Source: Elusimicrobiaceae bacterium
Lineage (GTDB): Bacteria > Elusimicrobiota > Elusimicrobia > Elusimicrobiales > Elusimicrobiaceae
Direction of reading: 5' to 3'
Length of the DNA: 64,000 nt
Assembly: GCA_017475405.1 (NCBI GenBank)
Contig: JAFVFN010000013.1
Location: 1 to 64,000, forward strand
The translations under genes and the position numbers were made by a program. Below are positions 44,416 through 53,522 of this stretch, one piece after another. The notes below the pieces were generated by a model. That model saw only the letters and a program-made list of their open reading frames with translations. It was not told the origin of the DNA and made no database searches. The stretch's first letter is position 1; every line of letters begins with the position of its first letter.

Positions 44416-46755
44416 ATGAGTAATAAACCTCCGCAACCGCCCAATTCCGTACCGGAAGAAGATCTCAGTTTGCACGAGAACTTTGCTCCGATTATTGCGG
44501 AAAACGGTCTAATCAGGCAGAAGAAGGCTCCCGAAGTAAATGAGGAGAGCCTGCCGGCTTTTTTAACCAGATTAGATACGTTACAAGATTTGGTGGAGCT
44601 CCGGCATGCCGAGCAGGAAGAACAAGAAAAACAACAGGAGCATAAGCAGACTGCTGCCCAAGAAACTCCTGTTCCTGCACAAAATAATTCAGTGAGTACT
44701 TTGCCGGCAAAGGAGGATTCGTCTGCTGTTGAAAAGCCTGTATTAGACTTGGCGGATTCTGTTTCACAGCAAACTATTGACTCAGAACAAACGCAAGAGA
44801 CTCCCGCTGTGACAAAGGAAGTTGCTACGCTGGTTACGGATATACAGGAAACTATTCCCGAAAATTTACCGACTGAACCGGCGCCAAATTTCTCAGAGGC
44901 TACTTCGGCAGATTTACCCACCGCTTTACGAGAACTTTCTACGGAAATAGTTCCTGTTTCTGAAAAAACGCTTACCAAGACCAAGAAAAAATCTAAATCC
45001 AGGAGCGCTAATAAAAAGCCGCAAGCAAAAAAGTCAGCGCAGCAAGCGTCTGCTACAGGTCAAGACGGGGTACCTCCGAACAATCCGGATCAAACTCCTC
45101 AGCAATCAGCTAAACGCAGACGTCGCTGGCCCTGGGTTCTTGCAGTATTATTGTGTTTGTTTTTAGGCGGGATTAGCGGTTTGGTTCCCGTAGAAAAGAT
45201 TCCGGTGCTTCGGGAATTGGCGTATGCCATGGGTTTTAGTAAAGATGATACGTCTCGTATGTCATTTTTGCGGGCGCTGCTCACTTGGACCGATAAAAAT
45301 ATCGGGCTGCCCGGCAATTGGGGGGGAGACGGAGTTGAAGGACCCTCGTTATTGGCACGGGGTGGTGTCGGAGAGGGGCGATCTGCTACAGGCAGTGACG
45401 CGGATACTGCCGGACTAAATATCCGCGTGGACCGCGCGGGCGGTAAAACCAGTTTGATTAATATGCAGGCACTCAATGAGCTGCAGCGAAAAAAAGGGTA
45501 TGCCCTGGATGGTGTGCGCGGAGCTGTCAAATTAAATCCCGGACAGGAAGAAGCCGATTTGGGACCTGCCGTTTTACGAGATGATGCTGTCAATGTGCGC
45601 ACAGAATCCGGTCGTGCGCAGGGAGATGTGTATTTTGGCAGCGATAATTCGGCGATTAACCGCAATTTTAAAGACGGATATGATTCTGTTAAAACGTTGG
45701 CGCGTGTAAAAAATCCGCATATTGCCAACGGAGTCCCCATTGATTGGCTTACGAATATGACCAAGCGTACCATGAAAACGGATACAGCCCTGGGGGGAGT
45801 TAACAAAGAACTAAACGGTACGCAAGTCGCTTGGGGCAGTGACGTGGCAGATGTAGGCGAGCAGAAGCCCCATCGGGATTTGTATCATGCCTGGATTACC
45901 AGTCGTATGTCTAAATATACACCGAACTTAATGTTAAAAAAGGGGTTGGCGGATTCTGCGTTTTTGGGTGCGGATATCCCGACTACGGCTTCTAATGTGC
46001 TGAGTTTCACGGGTATCCAGGTGGATATGGATTCTTTACAGACTGATCAAAAAGAATGGAATGAATATTTGGAATGGGAAAAAGTCTGTAAAGCGGAATT
46101 ATCCGATAAGGGGGCAAGCGGAAAAATTGATAATGCCATTAACGAATATAATAATTTGTTTGTTCAATTTAATGATAAAGCAACTCCTAATGTAGGTTTT
46201 CCGCAGGATTGTTCCCCAGATGGCCTCAGTGCTCAAAAACAAAGTGAATTTGTGGGGAAGATCAGCACCATAGTGAAATTATGTAATACTGTAACAAACG
46301 GATATAATGTATTGCGTGAGAAATGCGATATGCATTCTTTTGAAGGGAGTTGTGATACCACAATTGTGCAAACATACTCTACCAAATGGAGTAGTTTTCA
46401 GGGATATTGCGAAGACAAATATAAGGAAGCGGAAGAGGCGTGGAAAAAAGCTTGGTGTCAAGCGCATAAACAACAGTGTGAGGACGGTGATGGACCGCCG
46501 GACTATCCGTGGCCTGAATGGGTTAATACAGATTCTAAAAAATATACACAAACTGCCTGGAATAACGGCAGGAGTATTGAGGATGATGTAAAACAAGATA
46601 CAGGGGCCGATAGTGAGTACTTTGCTGCAGTAATACGTGCCCAAGTAGATGCTGATGGAAATGTTACGTATATTAAACCAGAGTATGAGGAACAGTCCCA
46701 AAAGAATGTACAAAAAACTATTTATGAAGGAATGCAGGAAAACAAGACTTTATAG
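44416..46755 (+). CDS. Envelope cluster protein 5: disordered N-terminus, Cys-rich C-terminus
   Basis: This 779-residue protein has ~230 cytoplasmic residues rich in Glu/Gln/Pro/Thr ending in a basic stretch, one membrane helix (about 236-255, WPWVLAVLLCLFLGGISG), and a ~520-residue extracytoplasmic part. The last ~230 residues hold several cysteines and an aromatic, Lys/Glu-rich segment (about 570-710). There is no Shine-Dalgarno; the -10 lies next to the ATG. Family unknown. Topology (type II) fits a membrane-anchored structural or transport component. Confidence 0.82.
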   Translation: MSNKPPQPPNSVPEEDLSLHENFAPIIAENGLIRQKKAPEVNEESLPAFLTRLDTLQDLVELRHAEQEEQEKQQEHKQTAAQETPVPAQNNSVSTLPAKEDSSAVEKPVLDLADSVSQQTIDSEQTQETPAVTKEVATLVTDIQETIPENLPTEPAPNFSEATSADLPTALRELSTEIVPVSEKTLTKTKKKSKSRSANKKPQAKKSAQQASATGQDGVPPNNPDQTPQQSAKRRRRWPWVLAVLLCLFLGGISGLVPVEKIPVLRELAYAMGFSKDDTSRMSFLRALLTWTDKNIGLPGNWGGDGVEGPSLLARGGVGEGRSATGSDADTAGLNIRVDRAGGKTSLINMQALNELQRKKGYALDGVRGAVKLNPGQEEADLGPAVLRDDAVNVRTESGRAQGDVYFGSDNSAINRNFKDGYDSVKTLARVKNPHIANGVPIDWLTNMTKRTMKTDTALGGVNKELNGTQVAWGSDVADVGEQKPHRDLYHAWITSRMSKYTPNLMLKKGLADSAFLGADIPTTASNVLSFTGIQVDMDSLQTDQKEWNEYLEWEKVCKAELSDKGASGKIDNAINEYNNLFVQFNDKATPNVGFPQDCSPDGLSAQKQSEFVGKISTIVKLCNTVTNGYNVLREKCDMHSFEGSCDTTIVQTYSTKWSSFQGYCEDKYKEAEEAWKKAWCQAHKQQCEDGDGPPDYPWPEWVNTDSKKYTQTAWNNGRSIEDDVKQDTGADSEYFAAVIRAQVDADGNVTYIKPEYEEQSQKNVQKTIYEGMQENKTL

Positions 46756-46766
46756 TAAATAGGGGC

Positions 46767-46900
46767 TTGAAAAAATGAAAAATAGTTGTATAATAAAAGT
46801 AAGAGGTATTGTAAATTAAGTTGTTACGCAATGGGAATCCAGTTGCGAACAACCCATAATTTATTTTCTGTATTTGCAGTTATTTACATAGGAGGCTCGT
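46767..46900 (+). promoter_or_regulatory. Promoter and hairpin leader of envelope protein 6
   Basis: TTGAAA (46767-46772), 16 bases, TATAAT (46789-46794). The ~100-base leader contains GTTGTTACGCAA paired with TTGCGAACAAC (about 46820-46855, one bulged A), then an AGGAGG site before the ATG. It may affect mRNA stability. Confidence 0.65.
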
Positions 46901-49900
46901 ATGCCAGAGGAAAAGAAAGAGAAGTTTACCTTTAGCGACAAGATCAAAAACAGCAAACCTGCTGGCAATAAATCTTTCGCTAAATCTTCGGCCAAAATTG
47001 GCAGAGACGGCAAACCGAAAGCCACGCTCTTTGAGCGCACGCGTCGGGATGCTCCGTTCTTTATTGCTGCGCTCGTGGCTTTGCTGTTGTTGCCGTTTTT
47101 GTATAAGTACAGCGGTCAGGCCAGCGAAGAACAATTACTCACGCCGGGCAATGAACAAACCGATTTTGACCCGGAACGTTATGGTTTTGATACCGCGATG
47201 ATTGAAGATCCGGACGGTCAGATTGCCCAGTTGGCAGGTCGCGATTCGCTTTCTTTAATCAAAGGCTGGGGTTCCGATCAGGAAGAGGATTATGGCCGTG
47301 ACGATATGGATTTGGATGCCTCCTCGTCTTATATGGGGTCTGCTTCCGGGGAATATGCTGCCGAGCATCATTCTTCTTCAGAAATGGATGTGGAAGACAA
47401 CACCACCAATATCTATAAACGTCGGGCCGGTGCTGCTACCAGAGCTGCTTTTCGCCGTACTAAGATTGGTACGCTTAATTCAGCCGGGTTACGTCGTCCG
47501 GGCGGCAGCCGTTTAGGGATTAATAACTGGGGCGGCGGCTTAAAATCTGCTGCCAAGAAAGTCGGTTCTGCGGCTCCTACCAGTGGTCCTAAGCCGGTTT
47601 CTCTGCAACCCCTTCGTGCGGCCGGAAGCCGTTCTACGTTTGGTCAGGGCGGGGCTGCTGCGGCTCGCAGATCTAAGGACAACATGGGTAAGGCCAATGC
47701 TGTGGAGGCCTTACGGGATTCTTATGTTAAACCTGTCGATCCGACTCGTTCTGGCGGTTTGGACTTATTCTCCGACGGCAGAATGGGTGGATCCGGTAAA
47801 CTCGACCATTCTATCAATATCACCCCGGGTAAAGAACCCTGGTGGTGGGATATGATGAAAACTCGTATGCAGGAAGAATGGATGGCTCGTTTTAAACGTA
47901 AATGGGATTGGATTAACTGGATGGATAAACTCGCTCAAAATATTTTGGGTCAAGTTGCCAACTGTTTAATCACCGGAGATTCCGGCGGTGATGTAGACCA
48001 CATGTTGGGTGATTTTGGTGTAAACAGCACCGTAGAAGCAACCTGTTGTGGCGTTAAACAATCCAAATGGGTAGGTTTTGCAGGACCTGATATCCCCTTT
48101 GAAAAAAATTCCTGTAAGGGATTTGCTAAATCTCACAAAGACCTTTGTTCCGAGGATTGGAAAGCTCCTTCCGGCGGTAAAAACATGGGTTTTGTGGGAC
48201 AACGTTTATGTTGTTTCGGGATCTGTAATACAGGAGCCTATCTCTCCGGAGATCTCGGTTTAAATGTTGATGGCATGAGTTGTACCGATATGCCAAACTA
48301 TACCGTTATCCCCTCGGGTGAAGCCCGCAAGTGGAATATTTACACCTATGTGGTGGCGCGTAACTACTTCCCGGATTCTTTGAAAACTAAATTCAAAGGA
48401 CTTCCGACCAGTGGTAAAAACTTGTTATGTTCATCGATGGATCGCAGCCATGGTGGCAGTTCCTTAAACCATGCTCAAATAACGGGCGGAGTAGGACATG
48501 TGGCTGCTGAAAAAGATGAGGCCATGCAACAGATTATTGCTCAAACCGCGGCTACTAAGACCGTTCCAAGCGAACAACAAAAAATCCGCGAACGAACCTT
48601 GGAAGTAGATCAAGAAAGTCTTAAAGATGCTTGTGTAATTGTTGTTTCCCGCGGGAATGTGCTCCCGTATGAGGCGATGAAAAACCACATCATGGATCTC
48701 TTTAAAGAATTAGGAAATGGCAATGTGACTGAACAGGAAGCCGAGCATGCATTCTATCAGTTAGATCTGATGTTGGTAAGTTCTTTCGCAGCTAAAAACA
48801 AATTAGCTTATTCTCAATGGTTTGAATCGGGACATAAACTCAAAGAATTATTACCGCTTCCCTATTGGGAATTTGAAAACGCTTACATTCAACATAAAAA
48901 AGTTACGCACAAGAGAGATGGAAGCCGTGATAATGTATATAAGGCCAAATGGCGTGTAGCCGGTTTGGATATGGTCAGAGGGCCGGTTTGTTACTATGAC
49001 AATCTGAACATTGAATGCGGATCGGAAGATACTGCTACGGCTAAATTACACTTTAACCAAACCAGTTTTAAAGGCGGTTCCGGTGTAAAACCGAACGTAA
49101 ACGATGTAGAAGTGTCGGCAGAGTTCCGCTACTTAAATCATGGGACTCAAGGTGCGAAAACACCTGTCACTCAACCTATGATTAAGCCGGATACCAGTGC
49201 TGACAATGGATTTACGTTTACATATACGTTTGACCGTATTTATGATTCCAATCAGGTAACTCATACGGGAGAAGCTGTTTCGTTGAATGATCCTGCGAAA
49301 GGTGGATTGGTAGGCAACATCATATGGACAGCCAAACGGGGTGAACAAATTGTCACACGGACGTGTCCGCTCAACCTCTCTGGAGACGGTGATTCTCCCA
49401 TTGTAGACCCGAAACCGTGCCCGCAAGGCGCACAGACTAGTAAAGAATGTTGTGAAACCATCTATGGTTCACAAGATCCGGCTAACAACTACAAGTGGGA
49501 AGGCGGTAAGTGTGTAATTACACCTAAGCCGCAACCCCAACCCGGCAAATATACGGTATTTGCTCCGCAGATTAGCTGTGTTCCCAACACGACGACTGAT
49601 CGCCGCGAGGTAACAGGGAATATATCGTGTAATCTGTTTGGCAGTCCCTTAGTGGGTAAATATAATACCTCGGGTCAGTCTTGTAAGGATCTGTTCGGGT
49701 TCTCGATGGACTCTAAACAAGCTACGGCTTTTGTAAACCGTGTCAAAGAGGCTTACAATGCCCAGCATACCGACTTGCCAATTAAGTTTGATAAAACTTA
49801 TCCGCAAGATAGTGAGTTTATTGACGCATTGAACATTGCTTCTACAGTAGGTATTAATGAGGTACCGATGGCAGCTGTTTGTGAATTAGGCCGCGATTTT

Positions 49901-50602
49901 GTTCGTATGTCCAAGGACAAACACGCGGGAAACAGATCCATTATCTCCGGTGCTACGGGGACTAAGAACGAACAGCTTGTTTTCCGCAATGAGTTAGGTG
50001 CATTCTTGGCCTATATTCACGATACTTCTATCTTATATCCGGATGCTTTTGTTCGGGTAGAGGGTAAATCGTACTGCGATTGGCGTTTCCAACCGTATGG
50101 ACTAGGTGATGGCGGTTGTGCCAAAAACGGTGGCCCCAAAATGGGGAAAGGATATGCTCATAATAACTATAACGGGACGAAGTTTGCCGGGAAACTGACA
50201 AATTATTTCCAACCGTCACTGACTGCTATTATGAAACAAGCCCCCTTAAAAGCATTAGTAAGCGGGCACCAGGATTTACCGCATAATTGTGGTAATTGTA
50301 AATCCATGAACGGAAGCAACTATGTAAAGAAATACAATTCCTATAATGGTTTTGCCGGCTTACTCCATGAAGAATCTCCGTCTGTAAATGGACAGGGGGT
50401 TGCCTGTGAAGCATTCTTAGGCAGTAATAAAAATGCAAATATGTCCGTAGCAGATGCGCTTAAATATATTGAAGGTCTCTGTACGGCAGGTTTGGATTAT
50501 AAACCGGTGGGCCAAGGTAAAAAGGAATATGTACAAGGCCAAAGTCCCACTTCCAGTGGTGGTCAATCCGGTGCAGATGAAGTTACTGGACAACGTGTTT
50601 AG
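46901..50602 (+). CDS. Envelope cluster protein 6: large Cys-rich anchored protein
   Basis: This 1233-residue protein has a basic cytoplasmic N-terminus, one membrane helix (about 52-70, FFIAALVALLLLPFLYKY), an acidic segment with VEDNTTN, an Arg/Gly-rich linker with SAGLRRPGG and SGGLDLFSDG motifs (shared with protein 1), a Trp-rich segment (WWWDMMKTRM), and ~900 extracytoplasmic residues with many paired cysteines. No catalytic motif is evident. Codon use matches the chromosome, so recent transfer is unlikely. A perfect hairpin follows. It looks like a large disulfide-rich surface or periplasm-spanning protein. Family unknown. Confidence 0.85.
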   Translation: MPEEKKEKFTFSDKIKNSKPAGNKSFAKSSAKIGRDGKPKATLFERTRRDAPFFIAALVALLLLPFLYKYSGQASEEQLLTPGNEQTDFDPERYGFDTAMIEDPDGQIAQLAGRDSLSLIKGWGSDQEEDYGRDDMDLDASSSYMGSASGEYAAEHHSSSEMDVEDNTTNIYKRRAGAATRAAFRRTKIGTLNSAGLRRPGGSRLGINNWGGGLKSAAKKVGSAAPTSGPKPVSLQPLRAAGSRSTFGQGGAAAARRSKDNMGKANAVEALRDSYVKPVDPTRSGGLDLFSDGRMGGSGKLDHSINITPGKEPWWWDMMKTRMQEEWMARFKRKWDWINWMDKLAQNILGQVANCLITGDSGGDVDHMLGDFGVNSTVEATCCGVKQSKWVGFAGPDIPFEKNSCKGFAKSHKDLCSEDWKAPSGGKNMGFVGQRLCCFGICNTGAYLSGDLGLNVDGMSCTDMPNYTVIPSGEARKWNIYTYVVARNYFPDSLKTKFKGLPTSGKNLLCSSMDRSHGGSSLNHAQITGGVGHVAAEKDEAMQQIIAQTAATKTVPSEQQKIRERTLEVDQESLKDACVIVVSRGNVLPYEAMKNHIMDLFKELGNGNVTEQEAEHAFYQLDLMLVSSFAAKNKLAYSQWFESGHKLKELLPLPYWEFENAYIQHKKVTHKRDGSRDNVYKAKWRVAGLDMVRGPVCYYDNLNIECGSEDTATAKLHFNQTSFKGGSGVKPNVNDVEVSAEFRYLNHGTQGAKTPVTQPMIKPDTSADNGFTFTYTFDRIYDSNQVTHTGEAVSLNDPAKGGLVGNIIWTAKRGEQIVTRTCPLNLSGDGDSPIVDPKPCPQGAQTSKECCETIYGSQDPANNYKWEGGKCVITPKPQPQPGKYTVFAPQISCVPNTTTDRREVTGNISCNLFGSPLVGKYNTSGQSCKDLFGFSMDSKQATAFVNRVKEAYNAQHTDLPIKFDKTYPQDSEFIDALNIASTVGINEVPMAAVCELGRDFVRMSKDKHAGNRSIISGATGTKNEQLVFRNELGAFLAYIHDTSILYPDAFVRVEGKSYCDWRFQPYGLGDGGCAKNGGPKMGKGYAHNNYNGTKFAGKLTNYFQPSLTAIMKQAPLKALVSGHQDLPHNCGNCKSMNGSNYVKKYNSYNGFAGLLHEESPSVNGQGVACEAFLGSNKNANMSVADALKYIEGLCTAGLDYKPVGQGKKEYVQGQSPTSSGGQSGADEVTGQRV

Positions 50603-50623
50603 TTAGAAACCAAACTAATAATT

Positions 50624-50653
50624 ATCCCCGGCACTGTATACAGTGCCGGGGAT
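50624..50653 (+). terminator. Perfect hairpin ending the envelope cluster
   Basis: ATCCCCGGCACTG and CAGTGCCGGGGAT form a perfect 13-bp stem with a TATA loop. No T-run follows; it is nearly palindromic and could serve either strand. Confidence 0.65.
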
Positions 50654-50673
50654 ATTAGTGCCATTGAAAACTC

Positions 50674-50853
50674 CTATAGGGAATGGTTATTGAGGTATTT
50701 CTCCCTTACTAAAAGGGGTTTAGCCTTTTCTGTATTGCCAAAGGATAGTAAATCAATGGATCCTTCTACAATGTCCTGCTCAGTTTGTCCCAATTCTTCA
50801 TACCAATCTTTATATGGGGTTTTCGTTGATAGTGATAATTGGTCTATTTTATA
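50674..50853 (-). pseudogene. C-terminal fragment of an unidentified protein
   Basis: A 59-codon open frame with no start codon reads YKIDQLSLSTKTPYKDWY, then ELGQTEQDIVEG, and ends REKYLNNHSL. It has normal protein-like composition and a defined stop but begins right after an in-frame TAG. It is probably the remaining end of a disrupted gene. The rest of the 390-base gap up to 51044 holds only the iterons and promoter of the next gene. Confidence 0.4.
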
Positions 50854-50894
50854 CTAAAATCTGTAAAAATAGAGGCATTCGGTTGGATTATAGA

Positions 50895-50993
50895 CCTCAA
50901 AATTGCAAAACTCAATCAAAAAAATGTTATAAATATACATAAATTCGATTGAAAAAGTGTAGTTATAATACATAAATTCAATCGAAAAAATGT
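50895..50993. repeat. Three tandem 33-bp iterons
   Basis: Three units of exactly 33 bases (50895-50927, 50928-50960, 50961-50993), the second and third sharing TACATAAATTC-RAT-YGAAAAA. Compensatory G/A changes keep the ATTCRATYGA core near-palindromic. The last unit runs into the -35 of the AAA_14 gene, so a bound protein would block transcription. Confidence 0.7.
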
Positions 50994-51021
50994 TGAATAT
51001 TGTCTGTTGTATTGCTATAAT
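50993..51021 (+). promoter_or_regulatory. Promoter of the second AAA_14 gene
   Basis: TTGAAT (50993-50998), 17 bases, extended -10 TGCTATAAT (51013-51021). It abuts the iteron array. Confidence 0.75.
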
Positions 51022-51044
51022 AGATATATAAGAGAGGTGATTTT

Positions 51045-52340
51045 ATGTATAGATATGCACTAGAAAACTTAAAACAGTGGAAACAACGATCTAACCGCAA
51101 ACCGTTAATTTTGCAGGGTGCACGCCAAGTAGGTAAAACATGGCTTATGCAGGAATTTGGACGTTTGGAATTTAAGCAAACGGTGTATATCAATTTTGAG
51201 TTTAATGAAGAAGCACGTGGTCTATTTGAAAGGAACTTGGATCCTATTCGTATTACACAATCATTATCCGCTATGGAACGAAAAGAAATTACACCCGATA
51301 CCTTGCTGATATTTGACGAAATACAGGCTTGTCCCCGTGCTTTAACGTCCCTTAAATACTTTTGTGAAAACCTACCACAGCAACCTGTATTAGCGGCAGG
51401 TAGTTTACTCGGAGTCTTTCTTCATCAGCATACTTCATTTCCTGTAGGTAAAGTGGAATTTCTACATGTTTATCCATTATCCTTTATGGAGTTTTTACAG
51501 GCAATGGGGGAAGACCTGTTATATCAGTTACTGCTTCAACGGAATTTTGCCAACATATCCGATCTTAAGCCTACATGTGAAGATTTACTTAAACAATACT
51601 ATTATGTTGGCGGTATGCCGGCAGTAGTAGCCGAATTTGCCAAGACGAAAAATTATCAAACAGTACGGCAAATGCAACTGGAACTACTCAATGCGTATGA
51701 GGGCGATTTTTCCAAGTATCCACCTGCTAATATGGCCCAACGTATCCGCGAAGTATGGCGTTCCATACCCAACCAGCTGGCCAAGGAGAATAAGAAGTTT
51801 ATATACGGAGTTATTCGCGAGGGTGCGCGGGCCAAAGAGTATGAGCTGGCTATTGAATGGTTGCAAAATTGCGGTCTGATCTATAAATTACAACGTATTA
51901 GCAAACCGGGGATGCCTTTAAGTATGTACCAAGACTTAAGCGCATTTAAGTTATTTATGGTGGACGTCGGTTTACTTGGTGCGGCAAGTAAATTAGATGA
52001 TAAAACTTTAATAGACGGTAGTAGTATGCTAAGTGAATTTAAAGGCGCACTTACCGAACAGTATGTATTACAACAATTAAAAACAGACCCTTATTTGCCC
52101 GTTTATTACTGGACCAGTAACGCACAAGCCGAAGTGGATTTTGTAATACAATACGATAATAAAATCATACCGATAGAGGCCAAAGCCACTACAAACTTAC
52201 GAGCTAAAAGTTTGAAGTATTATTGTGAACAGTATAAACCCGAAATCGCGTTACGCTTTTCTATGGCAGATTATAAACAAACAGATAACCTGTACGACAT
52301 ACCGCTATGTATGGTGGAATTGTTTCGGAAAATTATTTAA
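51045..52340 (+). CDS. AAA_14 / DUF4143 family ATPase
   Basis: This 431-residue protein has Walker A QGARQVGKTW at about residues 24-33, Walker B-like LLIFDEIQACPRAL near 88, and a C-terminal DUF4143/nuclease-like domain with AEVDFVIQYDNKIIPIEAKA, which keeps the D...ExK pattern of PD-(D/E)xK nucleases, unlike the first ATPase at 36587. A GAGAGG ribosome binding site and a consensus extended -10 are present. Function is unknown in the family; it sits among toxin-antitoxin debris, which supports an accessory or defence-like role. Confidence 0.9.
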   Translation: MYRYALENLKQWKQRSNRKPLILQGARQVGKTWLMQEFGRLEFKQTVYINFEFNEEARGLFERNLDPIRITQSLSAMERKEITPDTLLIFDEIQACPRALTSLKYFCENLPQQPVLAAGSLLGVFLHQHTSFPVGKVEFLHVYPLSFMEFLQAMGEDLLYQLLLQRNFANISDLKPTCEDLLKQYYYVGGMPAVVAEFAKTKNYQTVRQMQLELLNAYEGDFSKYPPANMAQRIREVWRSIPNQLAKENKKFIYGVIREGARAKEYELAIEWLQNCGLIYKLQRISKPGMPLSMYQDLSAFKLFMVDVGLLGAASKLDDKTLIDGSSMLSEFKGALTEQYVLQQLKTDPYLPVYYWTSNAQAEVDFVIQYDNKIIPIEAKATTNLRAKSLKYYCEQYKPEIALRFSMADYKQTDNLYDIPLCMVELFRKII

Positions 52341-52457
52341 GTAGACAAATAGGTAGATCCGATTTGGTTCTATAACGTGTTCCTTCTTACGCTTTATTGT
52401 GTACTTAAAACATCCCAATTGATATCATAAAGTGGGGCAAAGTTTTTGCTAACTAAA

Positions 52458-52836
52458 CTAGATGTGGGGTTGTTGGATAGGTGTTAAGGTAATATGGTAA
52501 CCCAATTGTTGTACCACTTTGTCCAATGTGTTGATAGTCGGATTGCCAGAACGACTTAATGAACGATACAGATGTTCCCGATTTAATTTGGGTTCGTGTT
52601 AATTTCGCTATACCATATAGTTCGGCAATGTTTCGTAAACAATCCAGCAACACTCCTATAGGCATTTGCGGATTAGAGTTAAACTCTTCAATAAGTTTAC
52701 ATTCTAGGGCAGGGATTTCCTCTGGGGTTTTAGCATAGTAATCATTGCGGGAAGTTGTATAATCAGGCAAATCAGAAATTCTCAATTTTTTTGCTTTTTT
52801 GTTATTGATGAGTTCGCTCCTTAAAATCAATGGCAT
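52458..52836 (-). pseudogene. Frameshifted HigA-like antitoxin
   Basis: From the ATG at 52834-52836 the frame reads a normal antitoxin N-terminus and RNIAELYGIAKLTRT, then loses the fold. The next frame, from about 52590, continues LNREHLYRSLSRSGNPTINT and LDKVVQQLGYHITLTP to a TAG at 52458-52460. Joined, these give a complete ~126-residue antidote protein of the addiction-module family. A one-base change explains the break. Confidence 0.8.
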
Positions 52837-53005
52837 ATTTTATCGCCTGGGCAATGTCTTTCTGTTGCGTACGTTTTAAACCACCACACAGTAACACTAT
52901 TAACGTACTGCCGTGAAGATAAAAATAGATTCAAACACCACTGCCAACATGAATACGAGTTTCAAATATACCATTTTCTATATGTTTTACATCTACCAAA
53001 AAACC
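52802..53005 (-). pseudogene. Remnant of a HigB-like toxin with in-frame stop
   Basis: The frame encodes KGFLVDVKHIENGIFETRI, then HVGSGV and a TGA, then IYFYLHGSTLIVLLCGGLK and RTQQKDIAQAIKYAI to a TAA at 52802-52804. This matches the intact toxin at 39098-39427 part by part (GSGYRIYF, ILCGGDKKTQTKDIAQA). The stop falls where YR should be. The 5' part is missing. It overlaps the antitoxin start as in an intact HigBA pair. Confidence 0.78.
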
Positions 53006-53028
53006 TTTTAGAAATTACGAATATTTCT

Positions 53029-53282
53029 ATGTCATATTTTCGAACGTTAGGCAATAAAGAAGTGGATTTTGTGCTGGAAAATAATCGGGGCGAGATTATA
53101 GGAATTGAAGTAAAGGCTTCTCGGCAAATAGGGAAAAAGATATAACGGGCCTGTTAGAACTGCAGTCTGTAACTCAAGACAAATTTAAACAGGTAATTGT
53201 TTTTTATACGGGAAAAGAATTACTCCCTCTTCAGAAAAACATTTGGGCAGTACCTATAGATTACATTTGGACACAGGATTAA
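53029..53282 (+). pseudogene. C-terminal remnant of a third AAA_14/DUF4143 ATPase
   Basis: One frame reads FRTLGNKEVDFVLENNRG and IIGIEVKASRQIGKK, then hits a stop. The adjacent frame continues DITGLLELQSVTQDKFKQV and ends VPIDYIWTQD at a TAA (53280-53282). Together they form the nuclease-like end of a DUF4143 protein (EVDF...IEVKA). One missing G in the AAAAAG run explains the shift. The N-terminal ATPase is gone, cut where the toxin remnant begins. Confidence 0.75.
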
Positions 53283-53415
53283 AAGGTAACCTTATGTGTA
53301 GTAATATTTTCTTCTCAAAAAAACAGTTGACAAGTATCTCAAAAGTTGCGAAAATTTATGTGTATAGATTTATGACGTCTATTAGAGCATAATCTGTACG
53401 CTGAAGTATTTAGGA

Positions 53416-53448
53416 CGACGAAGATTTTACCGGTAACAATTTTCGTCG
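53416..53448 (+). other. Hairpin and promoter region before the FlgD-Ig gene
   Basis: The 240-base gap 53283-53522 holds no gene. CGACGAAGATT pairs with AATTTTCGTCG around TTACCGGTAA (53416-53448), which may be a terminator for upstream debris or an operator. A TTGACA at 53326 lacks a good -10. TACAAT at 53480-53485 could be the -10 for the downstream gene. Confidence 0.45.
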
Positions 53449-53522
53449 GCAGTATGTAGTTTTTATATGAAAAATTTACTACAATAGTAGTAAAGAAAAC
53501 CTTGCAAGGGACAAAAAACGAA

